64,000 nt of DNA, from contig CM032118.1 of the NCBI GenBank assembly GCA_018894105.1, positions 26,950,690 through 27,014,689 on the forward strand. Direction: 5' to 3'. Below are positions 34,380-47,600 of this stretch, one piece after another; position 1 is the stretch's first letter; each line of letters begins with the position of its first letter. A program made the position numbers and the translations under genes. This DNA comes from Jacaranda mimosifolia (taxonomy: Eukaryota > Streptophyta > Magnoliopsida > Lamiales > Bignoniaceae). The notes below the pieces were generated by a model. It saw only the letters and a program-made list of their open reading frames with translations, was not told where the DNA came from and did not search any database.

Positions 34380-35978
34380 GGCTTGTTCTTTTGTATTTTG
34401 AGTGTTTTCTAGAAAATATTTTGGGAGAATGAGTTTTTGGGAGAAAGATTAGACAAAGTGTCAAACGTTTCTTTTTGTTTTGGAAAAACAGGTAAAATGA
34501 TTTGAGAATGAGTTGTTTGTTTCTTTATATTTTGGAAGCAAACAAACTTTAATATTAATGTTAAGTCGGTTGCTTTTTTGTTGGGTTTGTAATATGAAAG
34601 TGATTTTTTTATTTAATATATATTAGATATGTATTCATAGTTTGATGATATGTATATGTAATGATTGATATATGGTTGTAAATTTGCAATAAAATGATGT
34701 GTAATTAATTTAATTGATGATTTATTTTGAAATTTAAATTTTTATAAATTTAACATTAGCAAATGATATATTATTTGAAAGAAAATATTCATTAAGAAAT
34801 ATTAATTATTTATGAAATCATAATTATATCTTAATTATAAAAAATGGGCTTATATCATAATTATCATAATTGTTAATATCGACTTATATATAAAAAAAAT
34901 TAATTAATTTACATTAGTTATAAACTAATTATTGCTTATTAATTAAAATATAATTACTTAACTATTTATTATTTATGATTTATGTACAAATAAAAAATTT
35001 AGTTATTGATTTAAATAAAATAATTTGTTTAGTAACCTATATATATAATACTCATAACAATTCATCAAATTAAAAAAAATAATTTTATATTATATGAAAT
35101 TAAATCATCTTAAATTATTGATTAAACAAATAAATATAATATTTAATTATACGTGAAATATGGAACATAATCAATATATTAATAACATGTTATTTAAATA
35201 ATTAAATAAATTAATTTAATATGTTACTTAATTACTTTACCTCATTATTTAATACATCATTTACTAAATAAATTACTTAGTAAATAATCAAATAATTGTT
35301 ACTTAAATTTAATTAATTTTCTCGATAATTAGTTTAATTATATTACTATTAAGTTATTAAACTTAATAGATTATTAAATAAATATCGCACTATAGTTAAA
35401 TTTTTATTATAATTTTAAATAAATCTGAAGATTAATATTTAATGAAGATTTTATTTTGAAGAAAAAGATTAATTTATTAATTATATTAAGTTAAAACTTC
35501 TTAAATTATTATTAATAAATATAATATTTAATTAATGCATTAAATATTAAATATAACTAAACACATTATTTAATTAATAAGTAGTTCAATTAATTTAATA
35601 CGCTATCTAGTAAATAAATTATTTAGTAATAATATAAATAATATTTAATTAATTTTCTCGACAATTACTTTAATTAAATTTGTAAACATAAGTTTTAGTA
35701 TTTCATAACTAGTAAAATTTAGTATTTTGATATATGTAAACACACACACACACACACACATATATGGATGAATGAAGTAAGAGAGTGATATATGAATGAG
35801 TGATATGAAATGGTGAAAGGTAGATTTTTAGAGTGTAGGGTAGTTTGAGATTGTTTTGGAAGGAATTTTTTTGGTATAAAATTTTGTGTTTCTGGAGAGT
35901 GATTGGAGAATGTATACACATTTTTATAATTATTATGTGAGTTGAAAAATATTTTGAAAAAATGGTAAAGAACAGGCC
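34380..35978. repeat. Tandem unit 1 of a 1.6-1.7 kb AT-rich element with terminal inverted motifs
   Basis: Starts GGCTTGTTCTTTTG and ends TAAAGAACAGGCC, which are imperfect inverted repeats of each other, as in a MITE or non-autonomous DNA transposon. The interior is AT-rich and non-coding. It is collinear with 35979-37689 over nearly its whole length. A CA microsatellite near its end is absent from unit 2. Confidence 0.6.
35739..35760. repeat. (CA)n microsatellite
   Basis: About eleven CA units near the end of tandem unit 1. The equivalent place in unit 2 (about 37,445) has only TATATA. Two overlapping minus-strand frames run through it and are not genes. Confidence 0.9.
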
Positions 35979-37689
35979 TTAGATTTTTGAGAGAACGATT
36001 GGGGAAAATATTAATCATTTCTTTTTGTTTTGGAAAAACTAGAAAATTATTTAAGAATGAGCTGTTTGATTTTTCATGTTTTTGGAGACAATTTTTACTG
36101 TAAATGTCAAATTAGTTATGTTTTTATTAGATTTGTAGGATAAAATTGATTTTTTTATGTAATATATGTATGTATATTTATAATTGAATGATGATGTGTG
36201 TGTACATATGTGTGTATATATATAATGATTGTGTATATGATTGTAATAAAATGATATGTAATATTGTAATTAATTTGATTGGTGATTTATTTTGAAACTT
36301 ATATTTTTATAAATTTAACATTAGCAGATGATGTATCATTTGGAAAAAAACATTTATTAATAAATATTAATTATTTATGAAATCACAATTATATCTTAAT
36401 TATAAAAAATTTGGTGATTTATTTTGAAACTTATATTTTTATAAATTAACATTAGCAAATTATGTATTATTTGAAAAAAATATATATTTATTAATAAATA
36501 TTAATTATTTATAAAATCACAATTATATCTTAATTATAAAAAATCGGCTTATATCATAATTGTTAATATTGGCTTATATAAAAAAATTTATTACATGCAT
36601 TAGCTTTAAACTAATTACTATTTATTAATTAAAATATAATTCTTTAATTATTTATTATTTATGATTTATGTGTAAATAAAACTTAGTTCTTATTTAAATA
36701 AAATAATTTATTTTATGATTTATATATTTATAAGACTTAATAACGGTTCATAAGATTAAAAAAATAAATAATTTCATATTATATAAAATTAAATGATTTT
36801 AAATTATTTACTAAACAAGTAAACGTAATATTTAATTATACATGAAATATGAAATATAATTAATATATAAATAACAAGTTATTTAAAGAATTAAATAAAT
36901 TAATTTAATAATTTATTTAATTACTTTAACTCATTATGTAATTAATACATTATTTACTAAATAAATTACTTAGTAATAATCAAAATAATTTTTACTGAAA
37001 TTTAATTAATATTTTGACAATTACTTTAATTATATCAATATTAATTTATTAAACTTAATAGATTATTGAATAAATATTAGAGTATAATTAAATTTTATTA
37101 TAATTTTAAATAAATGTAATGATTAATGTTTAATGAAGATTAATTTCTTTTGAAGAAGATTAAATTATTTATTATATCTAATTAAAATATCTCAAATTAT
37201 TTATTAAATGAATAAATATAATATTTAATTAATACATTAAATATTAAATATAACGAATAAATTATTTAATCAGTAAGTAATTTAATTAATTTAATCTGTT
37301 ATTTATTAATAAATTATTTAGTAATAATGTAAATAATATTTAATTTAAATTTAATAAATTTTTCCGACAATTAGTTTAACTAAATATGTTAACATAGGTG
37401 TTAGAAGTTTTCACTAGTAAAATTCTAATATTTTCATATATGTAAATATATATATGAATAAGTGAAGTAAGATAATAATAAATGAATTATTAATGTAAAA
37501 GGTAGAGTAAGACAATGAGGGGGGTATGTGTGGTTTATAATAAGGTGTAGGGTATTTTAAGATTATTTTGGGAGAGATTTTTTGGTATAAACTTTTTTTG
37601 TTTTGGGAGAAGGATTGGAGAATGTGTATACATTTTAGGATTGTTTTGGGAGTTGAAAAATATTGTGGGAAATGATAAAGAATAGGCTC
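35979..37689. repeat. Tandem unit 2 of the AT-rich element
   Basis: Direct repeat of unit 1, for example TTTCTTTTTGTTTTGGAAAAAC at about 34,462 and 36,017. It ends TAAAGAATAGGCT, a variant of the unit 1 end. It contains its own 132-bp tandem duplication (36279-36410 and 36411-36543). No coding capacity. Confidence 0.65.
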
Positions 37690-37766
37690 TTTCTTTTTTC
37701 ATTCGTTTTCCATATAGATAAGGTAACAGTAGTAAGCAACACGTTGATAGGGTAATCTCAAGATTC

Positions 37767-38377
37767 TGAAAAGAGGTAGATGGACTAATATCCGTAAAAT
37801 TAAACCAAAAATAAGTAAAATTAAACTAATCATCTCCTTCCCAAGGATCAACTACATGCCAAAAATGATGATTAGAAGGCTGAAAATTACCTTTGACGAA
37901 AAGATTCAAAGGAATCAACTAGATCATTCTAAGGACTCCTCTAATGAATGATCTACAAGCTCCAACACCTTGATCCAATTGCTCCCCTTCCAAGAATCCA
38001 AAAATCAGCAGAACTTGCAGATTGTTTTACAACTAGAACAGTAAGATACTTGCTGAAAATCACTGAAAATTTCAACTCCTTGGTCACCTAATTGAAGCAC
38101 GAAAATCAACCTAAAAATCAGTTCACCAATGAACTTTAAGTTTCCCAAGTGTTGAACCTCTAATGTTAAGTCCACACACCTGGGATTAGCTCTCAGTCAA
38201 CCTCACTTTGCTAGAGAAGAGAGGAAAATGGTGATGAAAGGAGTGGTGGTTTTGGAGGATGAGAGAGGGATGAGAGAATTTAGGAGGTGGTTATTCAACA
38301 CATGAATTTTACCACCTTTTGGAGGGAAAATATGAGGGACACCAACAACGCATAAGTGACCCGCCACATACTTAATT
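37767..38377 (-). mobile_element. Partial LTR of the long-LTR copia family
   Basis: On the plus strand it starts TGAAAAGAGG like the 3' end of other LTRs of the family and follows them for about 610 bp. It is then cut by the start of the next LTR (TGTTGGAATAG at 38378). Probably an LTR into which the next element was inserted, its other half being lost. Confidence 0.75.
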
Positions 38378-40195
38378 TGTTGGAATAGTGCCCCGCAGCC
38401 AATTAGATTAATACGTAAACTATTTCAATTGTGATACAATCTTGATTGAATGATATTCATAATAAATGACAATCTTCATCTTATGCTTAATTTACTTCAC
38501 TAACATTTGGTTGAAACCCTTAATCACACAAGACTACGGGACTTGGTCACGCATTGGGTGATGATCATGAAACAAGTCTTACACAGTCATGATCTTAAAA
38601 TATTCAAGTCATATAATCTTATGAGACAGGACATCTAAGATTCAAATAGACTTGCACTAATAATGCATAAATCCAAGGGGTTGGGTATTACTTCGTTTCA
38701 TGAGCAATCCATGTTAAACATGGGTGCATATTAGTGGATGCTTGTTAGAGAACAAGTTCACTGAAGACTCGCTTGGAGAATCTACTAGATAGTTATAGTA
38801 GGAAGTCGGTAGTAGCAAGTTTTCCAGCTTATGCTAGTGTTTATAATCAGTTCTTAGACCTCAGGATCTATGATAACCTTGTGTTTAGGTTCTTATGCTT
38901 TGACTCTTCTTGACCGCTTTGCAAGTCATTCAGGTTGAGTTTGGGTATGAGCTACTTAAGCATGGAAGTTTGTATCCAAGATGAGATCCATCTTCTTGTC
39001 GTTGAGAAGGGCGAGTGCATCTTCTATGTATTCTATAATAATTGATTCCATGAAATTCTTGCGCAAGGTAGTATGACAATTTTGAAAAAGAGTTTTCCAA
39101 AGATGAGGTCATGAAGGGGAATCAAACATTGGAATAGAAACATGGTTATTGAAGCTATTAGGGAACCGACAAATATCTTGCCCTAGGCCTCTTTCGGGAG
39201 ATAAGCAAGCGTAGAGCTAGAATGGTTCATCAAGAGCATATTCATTTCGCCTAATTAGTTGGGCTCCATAGGCTTGAGATTGGATGACGACCATGGAGAT
39301 TAGGTACTCTTCAATTAATAGAGATTAATTGAATTGAATTATTAGTTTAAAGGAGTTTGAACTAATGCGAATATTTCAATATTCTAAATATTACAATAGT
39401 TGTCAGCCCATGTTTAATGAATGATAGAACCTAATGGGTCACACACAAAAACAAATAGGAAGTCCTATTTAATGAAGGGGATTTTCTAAGAGTTGGAAAA
39501 ATTCCACATGACTGATTTTATGGAGGAAAAATGGTTGGCTAATTTTTGGTCATTTTGGCTTGATTAATTTAATTGTTAAATTAACCATAATAATTTAAGG
39601 AGTTAAATTGGACCAATTAAATTAAGGAGTTAATTTAATAGGTGCCATATGACAATTAATTGGTCAAGTTAACTTAAAGAGTTAACATCTTCTAGCTTAA
39701 AGAGTTAAGCTAGTTGCCTTAAGGAGTTAAGTCAAGTTAATTGATTAAATTAAAGGGTTAATTTAATTAATGTGAATAATTATTTTGGAGGGAAATTCAA
39801 AATGAAAGAGTTCATTTGGAGTGTATCTAGAATTTATATGGATGATTTTTCATGAGATGAAATAAAGATTCCAAATGAAATTCAAATGCAAGTGAAATTA
39901 ACATTTCATATGCAACTTGCCTTACAAGTTGGTGCCAACCCCATGGGAGGTATGATGCCAACTTGTATCACACCTCTACCCCATAAATAGGAATGAGATG
40001 GCCTGCCAAGCAAGCTAGCAATATCTAATTGTTAGATTCTACTTTTCTCTCCAAATTGTGTGATTCATTCATGTGTTGAATTCTCACACTTTCTTCTTCA
40101 CCCTCCCTCCTAAATTTCGGACTTCATCATTTCTTCTTTCATTGGTTTTCTAGCTGACTAAGGATTGATCAGGATTTTCCTATGATGTGTGGATT
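38378..40195 (+). mobile_element. Partial LTR interrupted by element C
   Basis: Starts TGTTGGAATAGTGCCCCGC and follows the family consensus for 1,818 bp, including a TATA at about 39,983 (CATAAATAG). It then stops exactly where the 5' LTR of element C begins. The base run before that junction is GGATT, the candidate target duplication of element C, but its partner was not found. Confidence 0.8.
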
Positions 40196-42368
40196 TGTTG
40201 GAATAGTGCCCCACAAACCAATAAGATTGGCATGTAAACTATTTCACTTGTGATACAATCTTGATTAAATAATATTCCTTACAAAAGGCTATCCTCATCT
40301 TATGCTTATATTACTTCACTAGCATATGGTTGAGGCCCTTAGATCACATAAGACTATAGGACTTGGTTAGTACACTCGATAATGATCATGGAATAAGTTT
40401 TACACGATCGTAATTTTAAACACCCCAAATCATAGAATCTTATGAGATAGGGCATCTAAATTTTGGATAGACTTGTACCAACGATGCATAATCTAAGGGT
40501 TGGATATTGCTCTATTCCATGAGCAAACCATATGTAATACGGGTGCATGTTAGTGGGTGCTTGTTAGAGAATAAAGCACTAGAGACCCGCCTGAAAAATC
40601 CACTAGGTAGTCGTAGTGGCATGTCGGTAGTAGCTAGTTTTCCTGCTTATGCTAGTGCATATAATTAGTCATTTGACCTAAGGATCCTTTGTAACCTTGT
40701 GTTTAGGTCCTCATACTTTGACTCCTCCTTGGCCACTTAGCGGTCACTCCGGTGGTGATTGGGTATGAGCTACTTATACATGGAGGCTTATGAGATCCAA
40801 TATGAGATCCGACTCCTCGTCTTTATGAAGAGTGAGTGCATCTCCTATGCGTTCTATAATGATCGATTCCAAGGAGTCTTTGGCTAAGGCATTGTGACAA
40901 TTTGGAAAAGGTTTTTCCAAAGATGAGGTCACAAATAGGTATCGAACATTGAAAATAGATGCATAGTATCGAGGATATTGGGGAGCCGACAAATAGGAAA
41001 GGACTGTATTTGCATGTTATGCATAGAGCTAGAATGGTTCACCAAAAGCATTCATTCAGCTAATTGTTGGGCTCCATGGGCTTGAGGTTGGACATCGACC
41101 ATGGAGATTGAGTACTATTCAATTAATAGAGATTAATTGAATTGAGTAGATTCGTTTAAAAGGAGTTTTAAACTAACGTGAATATATGATATTCTAATGT
41201 CACAAAGGTTGTGAGTGATTTTTAGTGATGAGTGGTCAAAAAGTGATGAGTGGAATTTTCTAAGTGTTAGAATAATTCCATGGTGGCCAAAAATTGAGGG
41301 ATTCTGTTGATGCAATTTTTAGTCATTTTTGCTTGATCAATTTAATTGTTAAATTGATCTTATTAATTTGAGAAGTTAAATTAACGGCAATTAAATTAAA
41401 TATTAATTTAATTTGGTTACATTTGACTATCAATTGGTCAAGTAAACTTAAAGAGTTAAGTTTGTTGACTTAAAGGTTAAGTCGATGTTTAATTAAATCA
41501 ACGTATTTAATTTAATTAAATTGAAGAAGTAATTTTGGAGGAAAATTCAAATGAAATGTTAATTTGATGAATTAGAATTTAATTAGTAGACATTTCATAA
41601 AATGAAATGTAGATTCCAAATTAAATTCAAATTCAAATTACCATGCAACTTGCAAGATGCTTGCTAGTTGGCATGCTCAGGTGGACCCCTCCTTGAGGAA
41701 GGTGTGATGCCACCTTGGCATCACATCATCCTACCTCCATATATAGATATAGAGGGGGCAACCACCAGCTGATTATTCATTTACACATTTTGTGCATCTA
41801 AAAGTTGATCCAAAATTCCCTCCAAAATTGAGATTCTCTTATGAGTTGAGGTTTCATTCTCTTTTCTTCACCTCCCTCACCATTTTCAGCCTCCAACCAT
41901 ACTCTCTTCCTTCTTAGTTTTTCCAGCTGAATTAAGGAGGAAAGGATAGTCCATTGGTGTGTGGACTTTGGCATTAGAGGCAAGACAAATTTTGGATTGC
42001 TTGCTTTGGTGATCCTCTGTTCCAATAGTGATTTTCTGGACTCTGTTTCAGGTCTTGCAAAAGGATTTTGGTGCTTAAATTTTTACTGGACATTCTCCAT
42101 TGAGTTGGTGAAATTTTGGTCCATATTTGGCTTGAATCCGAGGTGATTTGCCCGATCAAAAGTTGATCACACTTTGCTGTGCCAGAAGCAGTCTGCTTTC
42201 GGGAAAGGAAGCACTTCTTCAAGCTTTCGTTGAATTTTGTTTGAGAGGTAACAATCTGACTTTAATCCATTATGTTGGCATGATTTAGATCCAAGTGGTG
42301 GTGTAAACTAAGTTAGATTTTAGTTTTTAAATGTTTTAAATTGGATCCTTAGTCTTACACCTCTAACA
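40196..42368 (+). mobile_element. 5' LTR of element C
   Basis: 2,173 bp, TGTTGGAATAGTGCCCC...CTCTAACA. TATA at about 41740-41746, preceded by the family's AT-rich GTTAAC/CTTAA block (41,340-41,530). It is followed directly by the Met primer site, which proves its role as 5' LTR. Confidence 0.92.
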
Positions 42369-42383
42369 AGTGGTATCGGAGCC
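42369..42383 (+). other. Primer-binding site (tRNA-Met type), element C
   Basis: AGTGGTATCGGAGCC: one mismatch from the plant initiator-Met primer site TGGTATCAGAGC. Confidence 0.88.
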
Positions 42384-44365
42384 TAATTTCATGCAATATT
42401 TTGGATTCTCTTTTGATTGATTCATGTGATGAATTGATCTAGATCTTCAAACGCTTAATCCAAATCATGGATTGGAGTGCTTGGATGATGATGCTTGTGG
42501 CTTCTATGATGATGAATAGATATTATGCTAATATTTGTTTTAATTATTAATTCATATGTTAGTGTAATTTGATTCATCTTTAACTAATGTTAAATTTTGA
42601 TTTAGCATTGGATGATGTTATGTGTTGATATAGCATGTTAAATTTGGCCTTAAGTTGTTTTGATCTTTTTTGGATCCAATTGGATTGGAGTTAATTGGAG
42701 ATTTTTAGAAGAATGTGATTCTCACTTAAACTTTATTTTTGAAGCATGTTTGAGCACTTGAAATTTCATTTTTAAAAGGTGCTTCAGATTTTAAATTTCA
42801 TCTATATTGTGTGATTTAATGTTTGGGAGGTGTCTTACATTTTTGGTCAATAAAAGTTGAACAAAAAATGAGTTGACTCGGTCTAAACCTCAAAACAGGG
42901 CAAGTTGCCATGCCCTAGGCACTGGCTGGGCAGCGGGTGCACCTATTGAACGGCCGTGAGGCCGGACTGGGGCAGCAACACCTAGTTTTGGGAAGGACGA
43001 TTTTTGGCTTATTTTTTATGTTCCTTAAGTGACCAAAAGTGTTTAATTTCACACATAATAGATGAACAAGTGTTGTGCAAGTTCTCAAAATTATGTTGGA
43101 TATTTTTTAATGCTTCTTAAATCTTGTTAAAGTTAATCTCCAATTGTTGCAAAAATAGGGTGCATAAATGTTATGCTTGTTTTTGCTAACCAATTAATTG
43201 TTTATGTGAAAAGCATTTAATTGTTGGAATTGAATGTTAATTCTTGATTTATTTATTGTTCATTTAATTGTTGAACGGATGATGAATAAATGGGGATGAT
43301 CATGAACCTTTAATATTGATTTTATTTGTTTCAAGTTGTTGAAATTGATTATATTAAATTGAGGCTTGCATGCCTCTTAATTTCTATCTTATAAATGTTA
43401 TGAGAGTAGAATCACTAGGAGTGAGGATTTCTTTCTCATGTAATTGTCACAAGGGGCAAAGAAGACCATTGGAGGCATAAAGACCCATGATTGTATAGGA
43501 TACAATTTTTTGTAATAGTTAGATTTAATCAACCCACTTAAAATCGACTAAGTGATGCACCTATAGCTCTAAAGTGCATCACTTGGTTAGGCTCATGGTC
43601 ATCCTAGCCTAGGAGCATGCTAGGCGCATTTTCTTATTTATGCTTTTCATATCCTATTGATGTATGTGACGCATGGATTAGGACATAGAAAACCTAAATA
43701 AAAAGATAAAATTGGTGAGATCTTGGCAAGCAAGTTGAAAATCCCTCCACTTAGAATATCTAAGTATTCTCAAATATTAAGTTAAAATGGATATAAATTA
43801 AAAGGAGCTTTAATTAATCCATGCCTTCTACTATCCTATGGCGATGCTACCAATTTTATGTGGTGGCACTCGATCATGGGGGTCACACTTAGGAGGCAAG
43901 CTGTGAGGATATAATTAGCATATGATGCACCTTTGATTTGAGGCTTCCCGCACATTGGCACTCGGTCACAGGGGATATTGTGGAGCGGTCTTGAATTGAA
44001 GTATGATAGGTAGATCCGACTTAACACTTAGTAATGTGGATGTCGCACGAGTCGTAGGTCTACATGAAAAGTGAGGCAAAATATATCAAGAGTTGCATGT
44101 GATGCAATTAGCAAGTGTTGCTTACCCTTAGATTGTTTGTGGATGGCACTCGGTCATGGGGGTCCACTTGCAAGTCTTTGGAGTCTTGATTCTCACTAGG
44201 AAATATGATTTCTCAAATTCTTTAGAGGGTGAAAGATTTGATAAAATAGTGGGAGAAAAACATGCTTGAAAGACCATAAACATGTTTTCAAATATCAAAA
44301 TTCAATCACATGCTTATTTCTCTTCTATCATTTTTTGTAGATTTTCGAAATCTTCAAAACTCAAA
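42384..44365 (+). mobile_element. Element C 5' leader with three spaced copies of one motif
   Basis: About 2 kb, no conserved frame. The motif GGCACTCGRTCA followed by a G-run occurs at 43864, 43957 and 44145. Fragment D has the same motif with the same spacing. A packaging, dimerisation or translation-start role is possible but not shown. Confidence 0.75.
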
Positions 44366-45274
44366 ATGGCAAAGAATCCACTCATAATTATTTTGGAAAC
44401 CAATAAACTAATCGGGCCTAATTTTTGCGATCGATTGAGAACCTCAATATTGTTCTAATTTCAAAAAGAGGACTTATATGCTTAATCACAGTCCGCCAGT
44501 TACCCTTAGCAATGATGCCACCGATAAGGCACATAAATTGTTCACAAAGTTTGTGGATGTTGATCTACAAATAAAATCCCTTATGATGGCTTCTATGTCT
44601 AAAGAGCTTCAAGAGACTCACAAGCACGTGAGATCTATTTATACCTACAAGAGTTGTTTGGTGTCCAAACCAGACACGAATGATTCATTTTGTCTAGGGA
44701 GCTCTTTAGAAGTAGAATGATTGAGGGCACTAGTGTCTATGAACATAGGCTTAAAATGGCTATTCTCATTGAGAAGCTTGGTCAATTAGGTGTTGTCATA
44801 GATAATGAGCTCTTTGTAGATTTGATCCTTTAATCATTGCCTAGCACATTTGACCAATTCATTATTAACTTCTACAAGTCGATGCAAGAAGTAACAATTA
44901 ATAAATTGGTTAATATATTGGTAATCACCAAGAAGACTATGAAGAAAGACAAGCCCCTTATGCTTGTTTCCTTTTCCAAGTCTATGGGTCCTAGGGGTGC
45001 TAGAAATGGAGGTAAAGGGAAGAAGAGTTCTTCCTTTGAAGGGAAACAATCCTTGAAAAGTTCAAGGGGAATTGGGAACAACAAAGAGGCTAAAACAGTA
45101 GCTATATGTTTCCATTGTGGCGAAAAAGGGCATTGGAGAAGAAATTACAAAGCTTATCTTGCAAGCCTTGAGATGGGTATGTACTTCATTGAAGTGCACT
45201 TGACAACTAAACTTTCTCATGGGGATTTGATATCGCATGTGGTTTTCACCTTTGTAATTCGTTACAAGGGTTAG
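44366..45274 (+). pseudogene. Element C gag, frameshifted, with altered zinc knuckle
   Basis: The ATG at 44366 opens MAKNPLIIILETNKLIGPNF, matching the start of UBN2-type copia gags, then stops. Later blocks are in other frames: KAHKLFTKFVDVDLQIKSLMMASMSKELQ (from 44478) and SLPSTFDQFIINFYKSMQEVTINKL (44,840). A Lys-rich stretch follows, then the knuckle CFHCGEKGHWRRNYKAYL (about 45,110-45,160). The last knuckle Cys is Tyr, exactly as in element A. Confidence 0.8.
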
Positions 45275-46430
45275 AAAAAAGAAAAGTTTCAATGAAAGGG
45301 ATATGATCCTACGCTTAGGAAATGAAGCAAAAGTTGCCGCCATGTTCCAAGACGTAATCAAGTTAGACTTGGGGAACTCCCAAATACTACTTGATCCTTG
45401 TTATTATGTATCTAATAATCTTGTTAAGAACATTATTTCAATTCTAGAATTGGGAACTTCAGAGCATTAAAGAATGATTCGTTAATTACACAAGGTATAT
45501 TAAACAATGGATTGTACATATTGGATTCCGAACCTTCATTGATGCACATTCAGTCAAGTAAAAAAAAATTAGATATCTAAGAAAATGCCATCTTATGGCA
45601 CGCAAAATTAGGGCATATCTCTAAAAATAGGATGAATAAGATAGAAGCTCTCAAAGTAATAAATGTTAGCGGTATTGAGGAACTTCCGACTTGTGAGTCT
45701 TGTTTAAAGGGAAAAATGACCAAGGCTCCTTTTGTAGGACAATTAGAGTGAAGCACAAGTCCTTTGGATTTGATCCATACGGATGTATGCAGCCCACTAA
45801 AAGTTAGTGCGCGAGGAGGCTATTCTTACTTCATTACCTTTACCGATGATCACACTCGGTTTGGGCATGTATATCTTATGAAGTACAAGTCCAAAGCCAT
45901 TGAAAAGTTCCAAGAGTATAGGTGTGAAGTAGAAAAGCAAAAGGGACTTAGTATTAAAACTCTTCAATTGGATTGAGGAGGAGAATACTTAAGTACCGAA
46001 TTCTTGAATTATCTAAAAGAGAATGGGATTCTCTCTCAATGGACTCCGCTCGGTACACCCCTAACTCAATGAAGTAGCCGAGAGGAGAAATCGTACTTTG
46101 TTGGACATGGTGCGTTCCATGACGAGCTTCTCCGATGTGTTTATATCTTTTTGGGGATATGCCTTACATACGATGGTGAGGCTACTGAATGTAGTATCCT
46201 CAAAGGCCGTGCCACAAATGCCATATGAGATGTGGTATGGCAAAGCACCCTCTTACCACTATCTAAAGGTTTAGGGGTCTTCTGCCTACATTAAGAAGTT
46301 AGTAGGAGACAAGTTGGATAGTCGATCCTCCTTGTATAAGTTTGTGGGATACCTTAGAGAGTTTATGGGTTATTAATTTTGTGATCCCTTGGAAAAAAAT
46401 GTGTTTGTCTCGAGGAACGCCACCTTTATG
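45275..46430 (+). pseudogene. Element C protease and integrase, degenerate
   Basis: Protease-link block (GNEAKVAAMFQDVIKLDLGN) at about 45,320-45,380, then SNNLVKNIISI. The best integrase frame (45764-45976) reads MDLIHTDVCSPLKVSARGGYSYFITFTDDHTRFGHVYLM and ...GLSIKTLQLD before a TGA. The next catalytic block GGEYLSTEFLNYLKENGI follows in frame after that stop. Two of the D-D-E acidic residues are visible. A transposition role is lost. Confidence 0.8.
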
Positions 46431-47600
46431 GAAAAAAAATTATATTGAATAAAAACGACATTGTTGTTAAACTTGATGAAGTTCAAGATGATCAACAAAT
46501 CCTACAAGCAGTGGAAACAAGTAGTGAGCCTTACACACATCCTCTACATAGGTCGGACTGAATCAAGAAGCAACCCAAAAGGTTTGGATTTCTTCATGAG
46601 ATAGGCCAATCGAATGTAGATCCAAAGACCTATGAGGAAGCTATGTTGGACATAGACTCGGGACATTGCCTTGATGCTATGAGATCTGAAATGGACTCCA
46701 TATACTCCAACAAAGTATGGACTTTGGTAGATCCACTGGAGGGAATAGTTTTTGTTGGTTGCAAATGGATCTATAAGCGAAAGTTAGGAGTCGATGGAGA
46801 GGTAATGATCTTTAAGACGCAACTAGTGGAAAAAAGGTTATACTTAAAGACTCGGTATTGATTTTGAGGAAACCTTTTCACCCGTAGTAAAGCCTAAGTC
46901 CATTAGGATTTTACTTGCCATAGCCGTATATTATGCTTATGAAATATGGCAAATGGATGTGAAAATTGATTTCCTCAATGACAACGTTGAAGAAGAAATC
47001 TTTATGGAGCAACCACAAGGTTTTACATCCAAGGAAAGTGAGCGAAAGGTTTGCAAACTCTATAGATTCATTTATGGACTCAAGTAAGCATCCCGTAGTT
47101 AGAACATAGTTTTGATAATGCAGTGAAATCGTTTGGCTTTATCAAAAATATGTATAAACCATGTGTGTACAAGAAGGCGAGTGGAAATAATGTACAGTTT
47201 ATTATGCTTTATGTTGATGACATCCTTGTCGTTGGGAATGAGTTAGGTATGTTAGAGTGTACTAAAGCGTGATTATCTACTAATTTCTCCATGAATGATT
47301 TGGGAGAGGAATCCTATGTATTAGGAATACATATCTATGGAGATAGATCAAAGAGGATGCTGGGGTTGTCCCAAAATCAGTACATTAACAAAATACTAAA
47401 GCGGTTTAGTATGGAAGAATCCAAGAAGGGATTCCTTTCCATGGGATATGGTATTCCTCTATCTAAGTCTATGGCCCCCTGAGACTGAGATAGAAAGACA
47501 AAAGATGTTCCGTATACCTTCTGCATTTGCCATAGGGAGCATAATATATGCAGTTCAATGTACAAGATCGAATGTAGCGTACGCTATGAGTATCATGAGC
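46431..47600 (+). pseudogene. Element C reverse transcriptase, degenerate
   Basis: The frame 46643-46861 holds the RT N-terminus (LDAMRSEMDSIYSNKVWTLVDP, GCKWIYKRKLG). The catalytic region reads VQFIMLYVDDILVVGNE with YVDD intact at 47210-47221. The frame 47291-47482 continues MNDLGEESYVLGIHIYGDRSKRMLGLSQNQYINKILKRF. Several stops and frameshifts lie between these parts. Confidence 0.85.

Noticed and set aside
35709..36018. 70- and 99-codon minus-strand frames
   Set aside because: They are built on a CA microsatellite and AT-rich repeat DNA, with no counterpart in tandem unit 2.
43864..44169. Intact tRNA gene in the copia leader motifs
   Set aside because: The repeated GGCACTCGGTCA motif does not fold into a cloverleaf and lacks a proper T-arm sequence.
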